Source: Planctomycetota bacterium
Lineage (GTDB): Bacteria > Planctomycetota > Phycisphaerae > UBA1845
Length of the DNA stretch: 64,000 nt
Direction: 5' to 3'
Assembly: GCA_016200265.1 (NCBI GenBank)
Contig: JACQFE010000053.1
Coordinates: forward strand, 1 to 64,000
In this document: positions 10,701 through 19,641 of the stretch, in pieces
How the letters are laid out: each line of letters opens with the position of its first letter
Position numbering within the stretch: position 1 is the first letter of the stretch
Notes under the pieces: generated by a model
What the model was told of the DNA's origin: nothing
Seen by the model: only the letters and a program-made list of their open reading frames with translations
The model's database searches: none
Position numbers and translations under genes: made by a program

Positions 10701-10900
10701 TCGGCGTCGTGCCTTTGCTGCTTGCTCGAGGCGCCGGTGCGGAGATGCGCCAGGCACTCGGAACCGTGGTGTTCTTCGGCATGTTGGGAGTGACCAACTT
10801 CGGGATCTTTCTCACCCCCGTGTTCTTCGACACGATCCGCCGCGTGACCGGCCGCAGAGTTCTCACAAAGCATCTTGTCGCGAAGCCCGAACCTCAATGA
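7722..10900 (+). pseudogene. RND efflux permease (AcrB/HAE1 type) interrupted by one frameshift
   Basis: The first frame gives 797 residues of a clear AcrB-type pump: N-terminal FIDRPVFAGVLSI, the porter domain, and helix 4 with GIVVDDAIVVVENIERW including the paired proton-relay aspartates. At the GGG run at 10110-10112 the match leaves this frame, which then reads unrelated residues to a stop at 10172. The frame starting at 10112 continues exactly where expected (ALKTRNRAGEMVPLGALVHV) and ends at 10900, including helix 10 GLSAKNAVLIVEFA with its conserved lysine. One extra G in the run would restore a pump of about 1059 residues, the normal length. This is either a recent inactivating deletion or a sequencing error in a homopolymer. 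All other motifs are intact. Confidence 0.9.
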
Positions 10901-10934
10901 GGAAGGCTGATTACCCGTAAAGGAGCAGCGCCGA

Positions 10935-13900
10935 TCAAGGACAGGTGGCCGGCCCGGCAAACGGATACGCCAGATTCTTGAACGCGTCCACAATGCTGGC
11001 GATGTCCGCGATGTTCACCACGTTGTCAGGAATTCCGGGATTGACGTCGCTCCGAGCCACGATGAATGCAGCCAGCGTCTCTTTGAATTTATCCACGGCT
11101 GCCGAAATGTCCTGAATGTTCGGTTGCGTCAGCGGCACATTCCCCTGAACCTGAAACGGCCCGGCAATGTCGCCCCACCGCTGCGTGCTGATCGTCAATG
11201 GCAAAGAGACCTGTGCGCAGACTGCTTCGTTTCCTTTGCAGGACGAAGCAACCAGGCGAATTTCATACGTCGAGCTTGGAACGACCGCTTGCCCGGAAAC
11301 GTGCAACATCTGACCATTCAGGGCCGCATCCCAATTCAGATATAACGGAGCATGTTGTAGGCTTGCACACTTGAATGTCGTGACCGGCATGCTCGTTTCC
11401 TGACAGTCGGAGGGAGCGCCGACATACCGCAATTGCCCTTCCTGACTGGCAAAATTTGGAGCCGGAAATTGAGGCAGGTTCGGCGGATTCGGGTGCATCA
11501 GGCTGACAAGCCTGACCTGCAGTGCTGACGTTCCGTCGCCCGTGGTAACCGATGGAACCTGAAACGAGATGTAACGTGTTTTATCAATGCCCGCCAGTTC
11601 CGCGACGACTGAAGCAAGCTGACACTCATCCGGAATGCCGTTGCCGTCCGCGTCCGCGCTGAATCCGCTGAGAATGTCGCAGTTGTCGGGCACCATGTTG
11701 AAATTGCAGTCGCGAGCCGCGGGCATGAACGCGAATCCCGTCGTCGACCGCAACCCTGTGTCATCGCCAACAATAAACGATCGCATGTACTTTCCGCTAT
11801 GAATATCAAATTCCATGATTCGCGCCGTCGTGACGTGAAGTTCTTCGGGGTTCGTGAAGCTGTCAGCCTCTTCCGTAGCAGGCAAATCCCGCGTTGCGAA
11901 CACGTTTCCACTTGGGCCCAGGCGCAGCCCCCAGGGTCCCTGGAGAAACAATGCACTGGCCGTTCCTCCGCTGTTCCACTTCCCGATGAACGCGCCTGTC
12001 ATTCCGTTGTATTGGAGGATCGCATTCGTGTTATAGCTCGCAATTAACAGGTTGCCGTCCGGTTTGAAAAGCATCCCGCGCGCGGCGGAAAGACCGCCAT
12101 TTGCAGCGCCCACGAATAGACGGACAAATGCCCCGCTGCAGCCGTCATATTCGAGAACTCTGTTGCCGCCGCTTGTCACAAACAGATCGCCGTTCGGACC
12201 AAACGTCAGGCCAAAGGGAGCCGCCAATCCCCCTGATCCAGACGTCACAAACGCCCCCAGAAACACGCCCGTCGTTCCGTTGTATTGCAAGACGCTGTTC
12301 GTGTTCTGACTGCAGACGAACAGGTTCCCGTTCGGGCCGATGACCAGGCCGGTGGGATTCATCAAACCACCACTACCGGCAGGAATGAAATCGTTCAGAT
12401 ACGCGCCGGTGATTGCATCGTAGGCAACAACCTTGTTCCCGGTAGCGCTTGTTACGAGCACTCGATTCCCAGGCGCGATGATGAGGTCCTGCGCCGCGAC
12501 AATTCGACCCGTTGTGGAAATCTTCGCACGCACACCGCTGATCGGGTGGTATTGGCCTACGTAATCGAGAACGTCGCTCGCTACCCACGCATAACGAGAA
12601 CCCAACAACGCATCCAGATCGTTGATTCCGTCGCCGTCGCAATCCTGACATGAATCGAGAATCGCGTTCCGATCAATGTCTCGCGCCAAATTTGCCTGAA
12701 TCTGATCATAATCGGCAGTGTCATTGCCATCGCAATCCGCTTCGCATTCGTCTGGTATTCCATTCCCCCAAACGTCTGCGCTGACACCCAGCGCAATGTC
12801 GCGATCATCTGGCGAACCATTTCCATTGCAGTCAGGCTCACATTCGTCCGGATATCCGTTTCCATTGAGATCCGAACTCGTGCCCAGTGCTAGGTCCATC
12901 GGATCTAGCACGCCGTTCAAATTGCAATCCTCGCATTCGTCTGGAATTCCATTGCCGTTCACGTCAAAGCTGGTCCCGCCCGAAAGATCGATGGAATCAT
13001 CGACGCCGTTCTGATTGCAGTCATAAGCGACGCACAATGCGTCATTCTCCAGAAAGTCGCGCATGACCCGCTTCAATCTCGCGTGATACCAGAGGTCGGT
13101 CATCAAGTTGCCGCCGCTGACCGTCTGGCTGCAGTAACTCATCAAGGTGCCGCGCTGTGGCACAGTTGGCGGTGGATAGCACAAGTCGATAAACGGGCAG
13201 TAATCCGGTGTATGGCAGGCGTTGAAATTATGTCCCAGTTCGTGTGCCACGACGCCAAGATCGTAATCTCCGCTGTTGGGCCGCGTAGGATCCGGAAATC
13301 CGCTCAAGTATCCGCAGACGCAATAGGCGAATGATGTGCAAACAGCGCCGACGTAAGCGATCCCTCCATACGGCAAGTCGCGCCTTCCCGTGAGAAATGC
13401 GCCTGTATCGCGATGAACGGCCCCCATGTTCGCGTCCCAGAAATTGACATACCCATCTAGCGGATCAGGATCGTTCATAAACGGCGGCTCGGCCGCTGCG
13501 TTGTTGAATAGCCGCATGAACGCGATTTCAAATCGCGCATCCACGTCACGCATAAAGATCGCATTCGTTCGGGCGAAGAGCTCGATGATATAATCTGTCT
13601 CCGCGCTCAAATCGTTGAAATTCTGATACAGATCAAAGTCAGTCTCGATCGCGATCTCCACCACTTTCATTCGCTTGTTGTAAATCGCACTTGGCGGCGG
13701 CTCGGAGCAGCACCCGTCAGGCCGTGCAACGCCGCCGTTCAGGCCATGAAGCGAAGCCGATTCCACGCCGCACATCCTGACATCCGGCAGGTTGGCGGTT
13801 CTTCGAGCAACGGAACTTATCGCGATAAGATTAGAGCCAACCCCCTGCCCGATTCCATTTAACGAAGAAACTTTGAACTGGTGTTCTGTCGGACCAAGAT

Positions 13901-14351
13901 CAATGTGCCCAATGAGGCCGCGAGGCGACCAAAGAAGGGCGACGTTTGAGTCGGCGTACCCCTGTACTTTGCCTACCAACGAATTTACTTGGGACACGTC
14001 ATATTGAAATGGCGTTTCCGGCCCATTCGGACCAGCAACGACAATCCGGGTTTGGTTGCCCACCACGCGAATCGGCTCAACGTCGAGCACGACTGATCGC
14101 CCCGCCCCCAATGGCAGGCGGCCGAGCGCCACTTTTCCGCGATGTTGAAACGCAAATTGTAGCGCAGCTTCATTGACGAAGATCGGTCCCCCATCCAAAC
14201 TTGAGATCGGTTCAAATGCGTCTATCGCCGGCTGTTCGTTCTGAGCCTGAGAATCCCGACTCAAAGCGAGCAAGAACCCAATGATTGCAACTGCAAATAA
14301 ATAACGCCTACGAGAGACTCCCTCAACAAACTCAGTGCCACGCATCAACAT
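10935..14351 (-). CDS. Large secreted zinc metalloprotease with Ca-binding-like repeats, propeller repeats and dockerin-like C-terminus
   Basis: ATG 14351 is preceded by AAAGGAG at a spacing of about 11 bases and gives a signal peptide (YLFAVAIIGFLLALSRDSQA). The zinc site HELGHNFNACH, residues 370-380, is the HExxHxxxxxH signature of metzincins, closest to reprolysin-like (M12) peptidases. Next come about five Asp/Asn-rich units of the form DCNxNGVxDxxDLxxGxSxDxNGNGxPDEC, resembling calcium-binding thrombospondin type 3 repeats. An NHL-like propeller of about six units (GPNGNLFVxS, VLQYNGxTG) follows. The last 60 residues (NPGIPDNVVNIADIASIVDAF) look like a single dockerin-type calcium-binding motif. 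The protein is probably secreted or surface-bound; its substrate is unknown. The open frame extends to 14537, but that part does not look coding. Confidence 0.85.
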   Translation of the reverse strand: MLMRGTEFVEGVSRRRYLFAVAIIGFLLALSRDSQAQNEQPAIDAFEPISSLDGGPIFVNEAALQFAFQHRGKVALGRLPLGAGRSVVLDVEPIRVVGNQTRIVVAGPNGPETPFQYDVSQVNSLVGKVQGYADSNVALLWSPRGLIGHIDLGPTEHQFKVSSLNGIGQGVGSNLIAISSVARRTANLPDVRMCGVESASLHGLNGGVARPDGCCSEPPPSAIYNKRMKVVEIAIETDFDLYQNFNDLSAETDYIIELFARTNAIFMRDVDARFEIAFMRLFNNAAAEPPFMNDPDPLDGYVNFWDANMGAVHRDTGAFLTGRRDLPYGGIAYVGAVCTSFAYCVCGYLSGFPDPTRPNSGDYDLGVVAHELGHNFNACHTPDYCPFIDLCYPPPTVPQRGTLMSYCSQTVSGGNLMTDLWYHARLKRVMRDFLENDALCVAYDCNQNGVDDSIDLSGGTSFDVNGNGIPDECEDCNLNGVLDPMDLALGTSSDLNGNGYPDECEPDCNGNGSPDDRDIALGVSADVWGNGIPDECEADCDGNDTADYDQIQANLARDIDRNAILDSCQDCDGDGINDLDALLGSRYAWVASDVLDYVGQYHPISGVRAKISTTGRIVAAQDLIIAPGNRVLVTSATGNKVVAYDAITGAYLNDFIPAGSGGLMNPTGLVIGPNGNLFVCSQNTNSVLQYNGTTGVFLGAFVTSGSGGLAAPFGLTFGPNGDLFVTSGGNRVLEYDGCSGAFVRLFVGAANGGLSAARGMLFKPDGNLLIASYNTNAILQYNGMTGAFIGKWNSGGTASALFLQGPWGLRLGPSGNVFATRDLPATEEADSFTNPEELHVTTARIMEFDIHSGKYMRSFIVGDDTGLRSTTGFAFMPAARDCNFNMVPDNCDILSGFSADADGNGIPDECQLASVVAELAGIDKTRYISFQVPSVTTGDGTSALQVRLVSLMHPNPPNLPQFPAPNFASQEGQLRYVGAPSDCQETSMPVTTFKCASLQHAPLYLNWDAALNGQMLHVSGQAVVPSSTYEIRLVASSCKGNEAVCAQVSLPLTISTQRWGDIAGPFQVQGNVPLTQPNIQDISAAVDKFKETLAAFIVARSDVNPGIPDNVVNIADIASIVDAFKNLAYPFAGPATCP

Positions 14352-14573
14352 GGAATTTCCCACTCCTTTGTTCGGTTTTTCAGGCGGGGATTCAACTGGG
14401 TGCAGCTTCGCGCAGGTATTGTAGCAACTAACCAATCGCGCCTGCAAGGTGTTTTCAATGGGTTTGCGCTGATTCACCTTCCAGAAAACCGCTGGAATGG
14501 ATGATCTTGCATATCCGAATGACCAAGCAGCCGACACAGCCGCTGCTCTGGATTCGTACTTTCAATCGTTAAT

Positions 14574-14648
14574 TCGGGGCGACAGGATTCGAACCTGCGA
14601 CCTCTTGACCCCCAGTCAAGCGCGCTAACCAGGCTGCGCCACGCCCCG
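14574..14648 (-). tRNA. tRNA-Pro (anticodon GGG)
   Basis: Read on the minus strand this gives a complete cloverleaf. The 7-bp acceptor stem starts with C1-G72, typical of bacterial tRNA-Pro. It has a D-arm, an anticodon stem CTTGA/TCAAG with loop CTGGGGG (anticodon GGG), and a T-arm containing GGTTCGAATCC. The discriminator base is A. CCA is not encoded, so it must be added after transcription. Confidence 0.95.
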
Positions 14649-14782
14649 TGAATTCTAAGTCATTGGAAACAAACACCCTCCAACTGTCAAACACACCGCT
14701 CCCACGTCACTCACTTCACCGGTACCCGCCGAGCCATTGAGGCGCCTTCGGGCCAACAGCCAACTTCGGCTAAAATGCTTGA

Positions 14783-15205
14783 ATGCCGCCGACCCCAGAT
14801 CACAGTCGATCATGCACTCTTGAAATTCGAGTGCGCTATGCGGAATGCGACGCCATGGGCTATCTCCATCACTCACGCTACTGGGAGCATTTCGAGCACG
14901 TGCGCACCGAGCTCCTGCGCCGTAACGGCGTTCGATACCGCGACCTTGAGGCCGAAGGCGTGCTCTTCGTGGTTTACAAATGCGCGTGCAAGTACATCCT
15001 GCCGATTCGCTATGACGACTTGATCGAAGTGACCGCAAGAGTCGTGCGCGTCACACGCACGCGTGTAGACCACGTCTACGAAATTCATCGCGAGAAGCAG
15101 CTCATGTCCGAGGCCTCGAGCACGCTGGCGTGCGTCGGACGCGACGGCCGGCCCATCCTCATGCCCGATTCAATCTGGGGCGCGACAGCATCGCACCCAA
15201 GTTAG
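14783..15205 (+). CDS. Acyl-CoA thioesterase, YbgC/FadM-like hotdog fold
   Basis: This 140-residue protein is the usual size for a single hotdog domain of the 4HBT family. The motif VRYAECDAMGYLHHSRYWEH matches the active-site region (YxDxDxxGHxxxxxY), although Glu replaces the first Asp. It should hydrolyse the thioester of acyl-CoA or acyl-ACP substrates in the cytoplasm; the substrate cannot be read from sequence. It stands alone between the divergent tRNA gene and a convergent gene, so context does not help. Confidence 0.88.
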   Translation: MPPTPDHSRSCTLEIRVRYAECDAMGYLHHSRYWEHFEHVRTELLRRNGVRYRDLEAEGVLFVVYKCACKYILPIRYDDLIEVTARVVRVTRTRVDHVYEIHREKQLMSEASSTLACVGRDGRPILMPDSIWGATASHPS

Positions 15206-15286
15206 ATCCAAGATCGGGTGGCATGGCGAAGCGCATCGCAATCACCCTTCCGCATGATTGCCGTAACATCTCCCCGCCACAGAGTG

Positions 15287-16141
15287 TCATCGCGTCATGC
15301 CGGTCATCCGGCGGCACTTGATCGCGCAGCCGGTGATCAGCAACAATATTCCCAAAACAATTGCCGTCCATGTCGATACGGCAGGAATGGGAATGGCGGC
15401 ATCGCAGGTTTCAGTTCTCCCGCACCCACAGAGTAGAGGTTGCGTCATGTTGGGATCACTCGGACAAAAATCACCGCAACCGGCTTCCAGTCCATCACCG
15501 TCCGAATCGCCATCGCATGCGATTCCCGCGCCGAACGGCGTATGGCCGAAAATCGCGCAGGCGGGCGCAGGTAGCATTTCGCACGTTCCGTTGATGCAGC
15601 AAGCGCTTTGCTCGAACGCACACCATGACCAAGGTCCGAATTCGCTATAATTCACAAAAGTCAACTGTCCGAAATCGGTCATGTTGAAAACCCAGGTCCG
15701 TGAACAATCGCATCCATCGAAACAGTCGGTAAATCCATCTTCGATCGAATATTGCCAATCTGATCCGTTGCGGACGATGGTGATTTGATCGTCGGTGCCG
15801 AACACAAAATTCGGTTCGGCGTTGTCCACTTCCGGAAGGGTTCCATACAAGGTGGCGAGTGTGGGTGCGTAGATGTTGTCACAAAAGGTGAGCACGTGGA
15901 TGTTCAGGGTTTGCGAGATGACATGGTCTGAAACTACCTGGTAATATTGATTCAACGCTTGATATCCGTCCGTGGGCGCGCTGGGCACGAGTTGGACCAT
16001 GAGTTGACTCGGAACGAAGCTCGGATCGTCAATGACCGTCGCAAGCAATGAATTCGCCTGGCGAATGATCGCCAGATCGCGGACTATTCGATTGTATTCG
16101 GCGTCGGGTGCACGAAGCTCGCCGGTCAACTGCATCGCCAA
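15287..16141 (-). CDS. IPTL-CTERM sorting-signal protein, apparently lacking its N-terminus
   Basis: The C-terminus carries AIPAVSTW followed by a hydrophobic helix (IVLGILLLITG) and a basic end (KCRRMTGMTR), the tripartite signal recognised by exosortase XrtH. A Cys-rich region (SACCINGTCEMLPAPACAIFG) and an Asp-rich segment (DGDSDGDGLEAGCGDFCPSDPN) precede it, as in many planctomycete surface proteins. The only starts in frame are a TTG at 16141 and an ATG at 16135. The frame stays open to a TGA near 16185 and reads plausibly coding residues (FNYGPHRSDPKAELLA), yet no signal peptide is visible. Such substrates need Sec export, so the 5' end is probably lost by truncation or frameshift. The N-terminal half is of unknown fold. 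Confidence 0.7.
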   Translation of the reverse strand: MAMQLTGELRAPDAEYNRIVRDLAIIRQANSLLATVIDDPSFVPSQLMVQLVPSAPTDGYQALNQYYQVVSDHVISQTLNIHVLTFCDNIYAPTLATLYGTLPEVDNAEPNFVFGTDDQITIVRNGSDWQYSIEDGFTDCFDGCDCSRTWVFNMTDFGQLTFVNYSEFGPWSWCAFEQSACCINGTCEMLPAPACAIFGHTPFGAGIACDGDSDGDGLEAGCGDFCPSDPNMTQPLLCGCGRTETCDAAIPIPAVSTWTAIVLGILLLITGCAIKCRRMTGMTR

Positions 16142-16324
16142 CAGCTCGGCTTTCGGATCCGACCGATGCGGGCCGTAGTTGAAGTATCAAGGACCGCTTT
16201 GACAAGCAGCTCGCGCAGAAGGAAGCAAGGCGAGATACGATCCAATTATGATCTGCCCCGTCGTCACGCATGTTAACAAAGTGGGGAGCCTGACCGCGGT
16301 GGAATCTCGTCGACTGAAGAACAT

Positions 16325-16693
16325 TTGTTGGCCCCCGAAGATATTGAGTTGGCTGCTTCGTCGCTACGGAGTCGATTGTACCGATTCGAACAAAGGCGTT
16401 CAATACGGGTGTTTTTGCGAAGGGGCCCCATTGGCGCCGGTCCTGTTGTTTGGACCTTGCGATACTTGTGGCGAGCATGCGAGAATAGCCAACTCGTCGG
16501 CATTCTCGGTATGCCGGAGCTTGCTATCCCAAATCGGTGTCGCAACTGCAGAGCAATTTTCTCGCCAGGGCAGGCGACGCGCGCGGACACGCATTGTCGA
16601 AAATGGAGCTATGATCTGACGGGAAATGTTTCGGGCGTTTGTCCGGAATGCGACAGGAAGATCGAAGAGCGTGTGATGAAGATCGAAGGGTAG
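16325..16693 (+). pseudogene. Remnant of a zinc-ribbon protein (C-terminal module with a lost cysteine)
   Basis: The last 35 residues of this frame read HCRKWSYDLTGNVSGVCPEC followed by DRKIEERVMKIEG. This is the planctomycete zinc-ribbon signature CxxCxYDLTGNxSGxCPECG, but the second cysteine is Trp (TGG) and the final Gly is Asp. The upstream residues (MLAPEDIELAASSL... RCRNCRAIFSPG) match nothing recognisable. The two mutated positions and the poor upstream sequence suggest a decaying C-terminal fragment. It could still be expressed, so this is a tentative call. Confidence 0.4.
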
Positions 16694-16830
16694 AGGCAAT
16701 TTCAGATTTGAGATTTGAAATTTGAGAATCACTTCGTGATCTTCGTGGTCGACAAGAAGCTATATTGAACCACGAAGAGCGAGGAGGATACGAAGATAAG
16801 TGCAGGACGCGTTGCGAAGACGCGAAACTT
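16694..16830. repeat. Intergenic repeat cluster (TTTGAGATTTGAAATTTGAG and CACGAAG types)
   Basis: This gap holds two simple repetitive motifs. Around 16700-16730 a run alternates ATTTGAGATTTGAAATTTGA. Around 16733-16800 come ATCACTTCGTGATCTTCGTGG and inverted copies (CCACGAAGAG, ATACGAAGAT). Sequences of both kinds are common intergenic repeats in many environmental bacterial genomes. Nothing else is visible between 16694 and the gene start at 16878. Confidence 0.55.
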
Positions 16831-16877
16831 GGGATTCGATGAATTGATTTTGTCACTCTTGAAAGCTATGTATTGTT

Positions 16878-18047
16878 GTGCGATTCGGAATCCTGCTTAA
16901 CTTCGCTTACATGATCTGGTTGCCATTGACGGCGGGCGATGATCCATCGAGCGTGATGGGTTCTCATGGGTGGGTGCGGTCGACGGCGCATTTTGAGATC
17001 GTGAACGATGTTGCGGAGTGCGACTTACGGCCGCTGGTGGCGAGGCTGGAAGGAACGTACAACGCGATCCAGCGGTTTGCGAAGGCGGAGGGATTTGGAG
17101 TAGCAAGTGATCCCGCAAATCAACAAACCCCCCTTGATCCCCCCTTGGTAAGGGGGGAGGCGGCTCAGCGGCCCAAGTGGGGGGAGGCTAGATTGCCGCT
17201 CAAGATCATTCTCTTCAATTCTCAGGCGGATTTCGGGAAACAGTTGGCCACATTCCACATCGGAGCGAATTCGGTGGCGGGGTTTTATGATCAGGCGACG
17301 AATATGGCAGTCTTCTGTAACGCTCGCGACCATGATGATGTGCGGCGAATCAATGGAGAGATTGCGTCGTTACAGGAGAAATTCCGCGCGGTCGCAGGAC
17401 TAGGCGCGGGCGATGACGGAGACGTTCAGAGCGACGCGATCGAGAATGCGATCAATGCGTTGCGCCAGCAGCGTGAGGATGTGATCGAATCCTACAACCG
17501 CTTCACGATCCAACATGAGGCCGCCCATCAAGTGCTCTTCAATCTCGGCGTCCACGCTTTCGGCACGGGCAATCCGCCGTGGCTGGTGGAAGGGCTGGCA
17601 ACGCAATTCGAGGTTCCGCAGGCCAATCGCCAGGGAAACTTGAACAATGTCAATCAATACCGGCTTACCGATTTTCGAGAGGCCGTTGGTGCGGTCGCGC
17701 GGAATGAGCGAATCAGCGATGCCGAAATTGATGCACTATTTCGTGATGAACGGTTGATCTCATTTGATTCCTTGCTCACTGATCGGCTGTTCAATCGCAA
17801 CGATGGGGCCGTGAACTTGCGATATGCCGAAAGCTGGGCGCTGGTGTACTTTCTGGCGCACGAGCATTCCAAGGGGTTTCACGAGTATCTTCAAAAGGTT
17901 GTGACCGCTGCGAAGGATGATGGACCAGGGGCCGGGACGTCTTCCAAGCGAGATTTGGATTCGTTCCGGGCTTCATTTGGGCCTATCGATGAGGCGTTGC
18001 AGCGGCGATTCGTGCGGTTCATCCTGAAGCTTCCTGTCCGTAATTAG
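16878..18047 (+). CDS. DUF1570-type putative metallopeptidase, exported
   Basis: GTG 16878 gives a short hydrophobic N-terminus (ILLNFAYMIWLPLTAG), a likely signal peptide. HEAAH at residues 213-217, followed by WLVEGLATQFE, fits the gluzincin-like HExxH...E pattern of the DUF1570/peptidase MA group. The surrounding sequence (ESWALVYFLAHEH) is typical of DUF1570. Residues about 83-100 (QQTPLDPPLVRGEAAQRP) are the translation of a GC-rich repeat at 17126-17162 found elsewhere in the window outside genes. It is inserted in frame between the N-terminal part and RLPLKIILFNSQADF. Function is unknown beyond probable proteolysis at or outside the membrane. Confidence 0.8.
   Translation: MRFGILLNFAYMIWLPLTAGDDPSSVMGSHGWVRSTAHFEIVNDVAECDLRPLVARLEGTYNAIQRFAKAEGFGVASDPANQQTPLDPPLVRGEAAQRPKWGEARLPLKIILFNSQADFGKQLATFHIGANSVAGFYDQATNMAVFCNARDHDDVRRINGEIASLQEKFRAVAGLGAGDDGDVQSDAIENAINALRQQREDVIESYNRFTIQHEAAHQVLFNLGVHAFGTGNPPWLVEGLATQFEVPQANRQGNLNNVNQYRLTDFREAVGAVARNERISDAEIDALFRDERLISFDSLLTDRLFNRNDGAVNLRYAESWALVYFLAHEHSKGFHEYLQKVVTAAKDDGPGAGTSSKRDLDSFRASFGPIDEALQRRFVRFILKLPVRN
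17126..17162 (+). repeat. GC-rich palindromic repeat inside a coding sequence
   Basis: The core CCCCCCTTGGTAAGGGGGGA forms a hairpin with a short TGGTA loop and has a CCCCCCTTGAT arm before it. Related copies lie at 29148, 31579, 44431 and 47018. Here it is read through in frame as TPLDPPLVRGE within the DUF1570 protein. Confidence 0.85.
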
Positions 18048-18116
18048 GGTTCTCCAGCCACGTGCATTTTCGGACGATAGTCAGCCATCGCTGCGCGGTG
18101 ACCATGCGCGCAGAGA

Positions 18117-19598
18117 GTGGAGCTTTTTGTGAATGTTCTACTGATCAATCCGCCGTGGCTGACGAAGAACGGCAACATCTGGCACGGCGTGAAAAGCACA
18201 TCGCCGCCGCTGGGGCTGCTCTATGTGGCCGCGTATGCGGAGTCGCGCGGGGCTGCTGTCCGCGTGATGGATGTGAACGCCGAAGAGCTTCATTTCGAAA
18301 ACATCGAAGACGAGATCGCGAGAACGAAGCCGGATTTTATCGGATTCACTGCGGTCACGGCACAAATCATCAACACGCATCGCATCGCGGCGATCGCAAA
18401 ATCAGTGTCGCCGAAGAGCAGAATTGTGGTCGGCGGCGTTCATGCGACGGCGCTTCCTGACGATGTGATGCGCGATGCGAACATCGACTACGTCATTCGC
18501 GGCGAGGGCGAGCTTGCGTTCTGTTCGCTGATCAATGGCGAGCCGTTGAACACGATCGGCGGCCTCACGTATCGCGGAATGAATTTATTGCAGCCGATTG
18601 AGCACAATCCATTGGCTGAACCGATCGCCGATCTCGATTCGCTGCCGACGCCGGCGTACCACTTGACGAATTTCAGTCTTTATAGGCCCGCGATTGGAGC
18701 GTATCGGCGGCTGCCGGCCGTGAATATGACGATGACCCGTGGTTGTCCCGGAAAGTGCACGTTCTGCAATTCAGCTGAGACGGCGCTGCGGACGCGGTCG
18801 GCGGAGCATGTAGTCGATGAGATTGAACGGCTCCAGGCGCGATATCACATTCGCGAAGTCAGCTTTTATGATGACACGTTCACGATTTACAAGCAGCACG
18901 TGGTCCGCCTTTGCGATTTGATCGTCGAGCGCGGCCTGGATTTGACGTGGTCGTGCTTCGCCCGAACGGATTGCGTCAGCCCATCACTTCTGAAGAAGAT
19001 GCGTGCCGCAGGTTGTCACCAAATCTTGTTTGGAATTGAATCGGCGGACGAAAAAATTCTGGAGACGATTCGCAAGCCCATTGAGCTTGAGCAGACGCGA
19101 CGTGCCTGTCGAATGGTCCAGGAGGCGGGCATCGATGTGCGGGCCGCATTCATGTTCGGCAATCCCGGCGAAACAATCGAGAGCATGCGCCGCACCATCG
19201 ATTTTGCGAAAGAACTCGATCCCGACATCGCCCTGTTCAACATCACCACGCCGTATCCCGGCACGCAGATGTTCGAATGGGCCCGCAGGAACGGCCATCT
19301 GCGCACGCTCGATTGGAATTATTACGACCTCGCGAACCAGGTGCTCGAGTTGCCGACGGTCTCGCGCGATGAGGTCAATCAAATGTACCGAACGGCTTAT
19401 CGAGAATTCTATTTTCGTCCGCGATATTTGATCAAACGACTGATGAAGCTGCGTGGGTTGGAAGATTTCAAGGCCAACTTCCGGGCGTTTCAGTCGATTC
19501 TGTTCACCAAATCGACGGTGTCACAGGCCGAGCTTGATCAGCATGACACGTCTTTGCAAGACATTCCGTCGATCGCGGCCGCGGCGGCATGTGCATGA
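18117..19598 (+). CDS. B12-binding-domain radical SAM protein
   Basis: The N-terminal 140 residues (VLLINPPWL, SPPLGLLYVAAYAE, IDYVIRGEGE) are the cobalamin-binding-like domain of this large class. The radical SAM cluster is CPGKCTFC with cysteines at residues 210, 214 and 217. A typical barrel follows, with FYDDTFTIYK, CFARTDCVSP, ILFGIESADEKIL and AAFMFGNPGET. The C-terminal part (YRTAYREFYFRPRYLIKRL) is common in the subgroup that includes anaerobic cyclase-like and lipid or methyl-transfer enzymes; the substrate is not predictable. The start may be GTG 18117 or GTG 18132. The DegT aminotransferase starts 43 bases downstream, so the two probably form an operon, perhaps for a modified sugar or cofactor. 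Confidence 0.9.
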   Translation: MELFVNVLLINPPWLTKNGNIWHGVKSTSPPLGLLYVAAYAESRGAAVRVMDVNAEELHFENIEDEIARTKPDFIGFTAVTAQIINTHRIAAIAKSVSPKSRIVVGGVHATALPDDVMRDANIDYVIRGEGELAFCSLINGEPLNTIGGLTYRGMNLLQPIEHNPLAEPIADLDSLPTPAYHLTNFSLYRPAIGAYRRLPAVNMTMTRGCPGKCTFCNSAETALRTRSAEHVVDEIERLQARYHIREVSFYDDTFTIYKQHVVRLCDLIVERGLDLTWSCFARTDCVSPSLLKKMRAAGCHQILFGIESADEKILETIRKPIELEQTRRACRMVQEAGIDVRAAFMFGNPGETIESMRRTIDFAKELDPDIALFNITTPYPGTQMFEWARRNGHLRTLDWNYYDLANQVLELPTVSRDEVNQMYRTAYREFYFRPRYLIKRLMKLRGLEDFKANFRAFQSILFTKSTVSQAELDQHDTSLQDIPSIAAAAACA

Positions 19599-19641
19599 GA
19601 CGAGATGCGCTGGCCGATATCGTTGGCTGAGGAGTACGACA

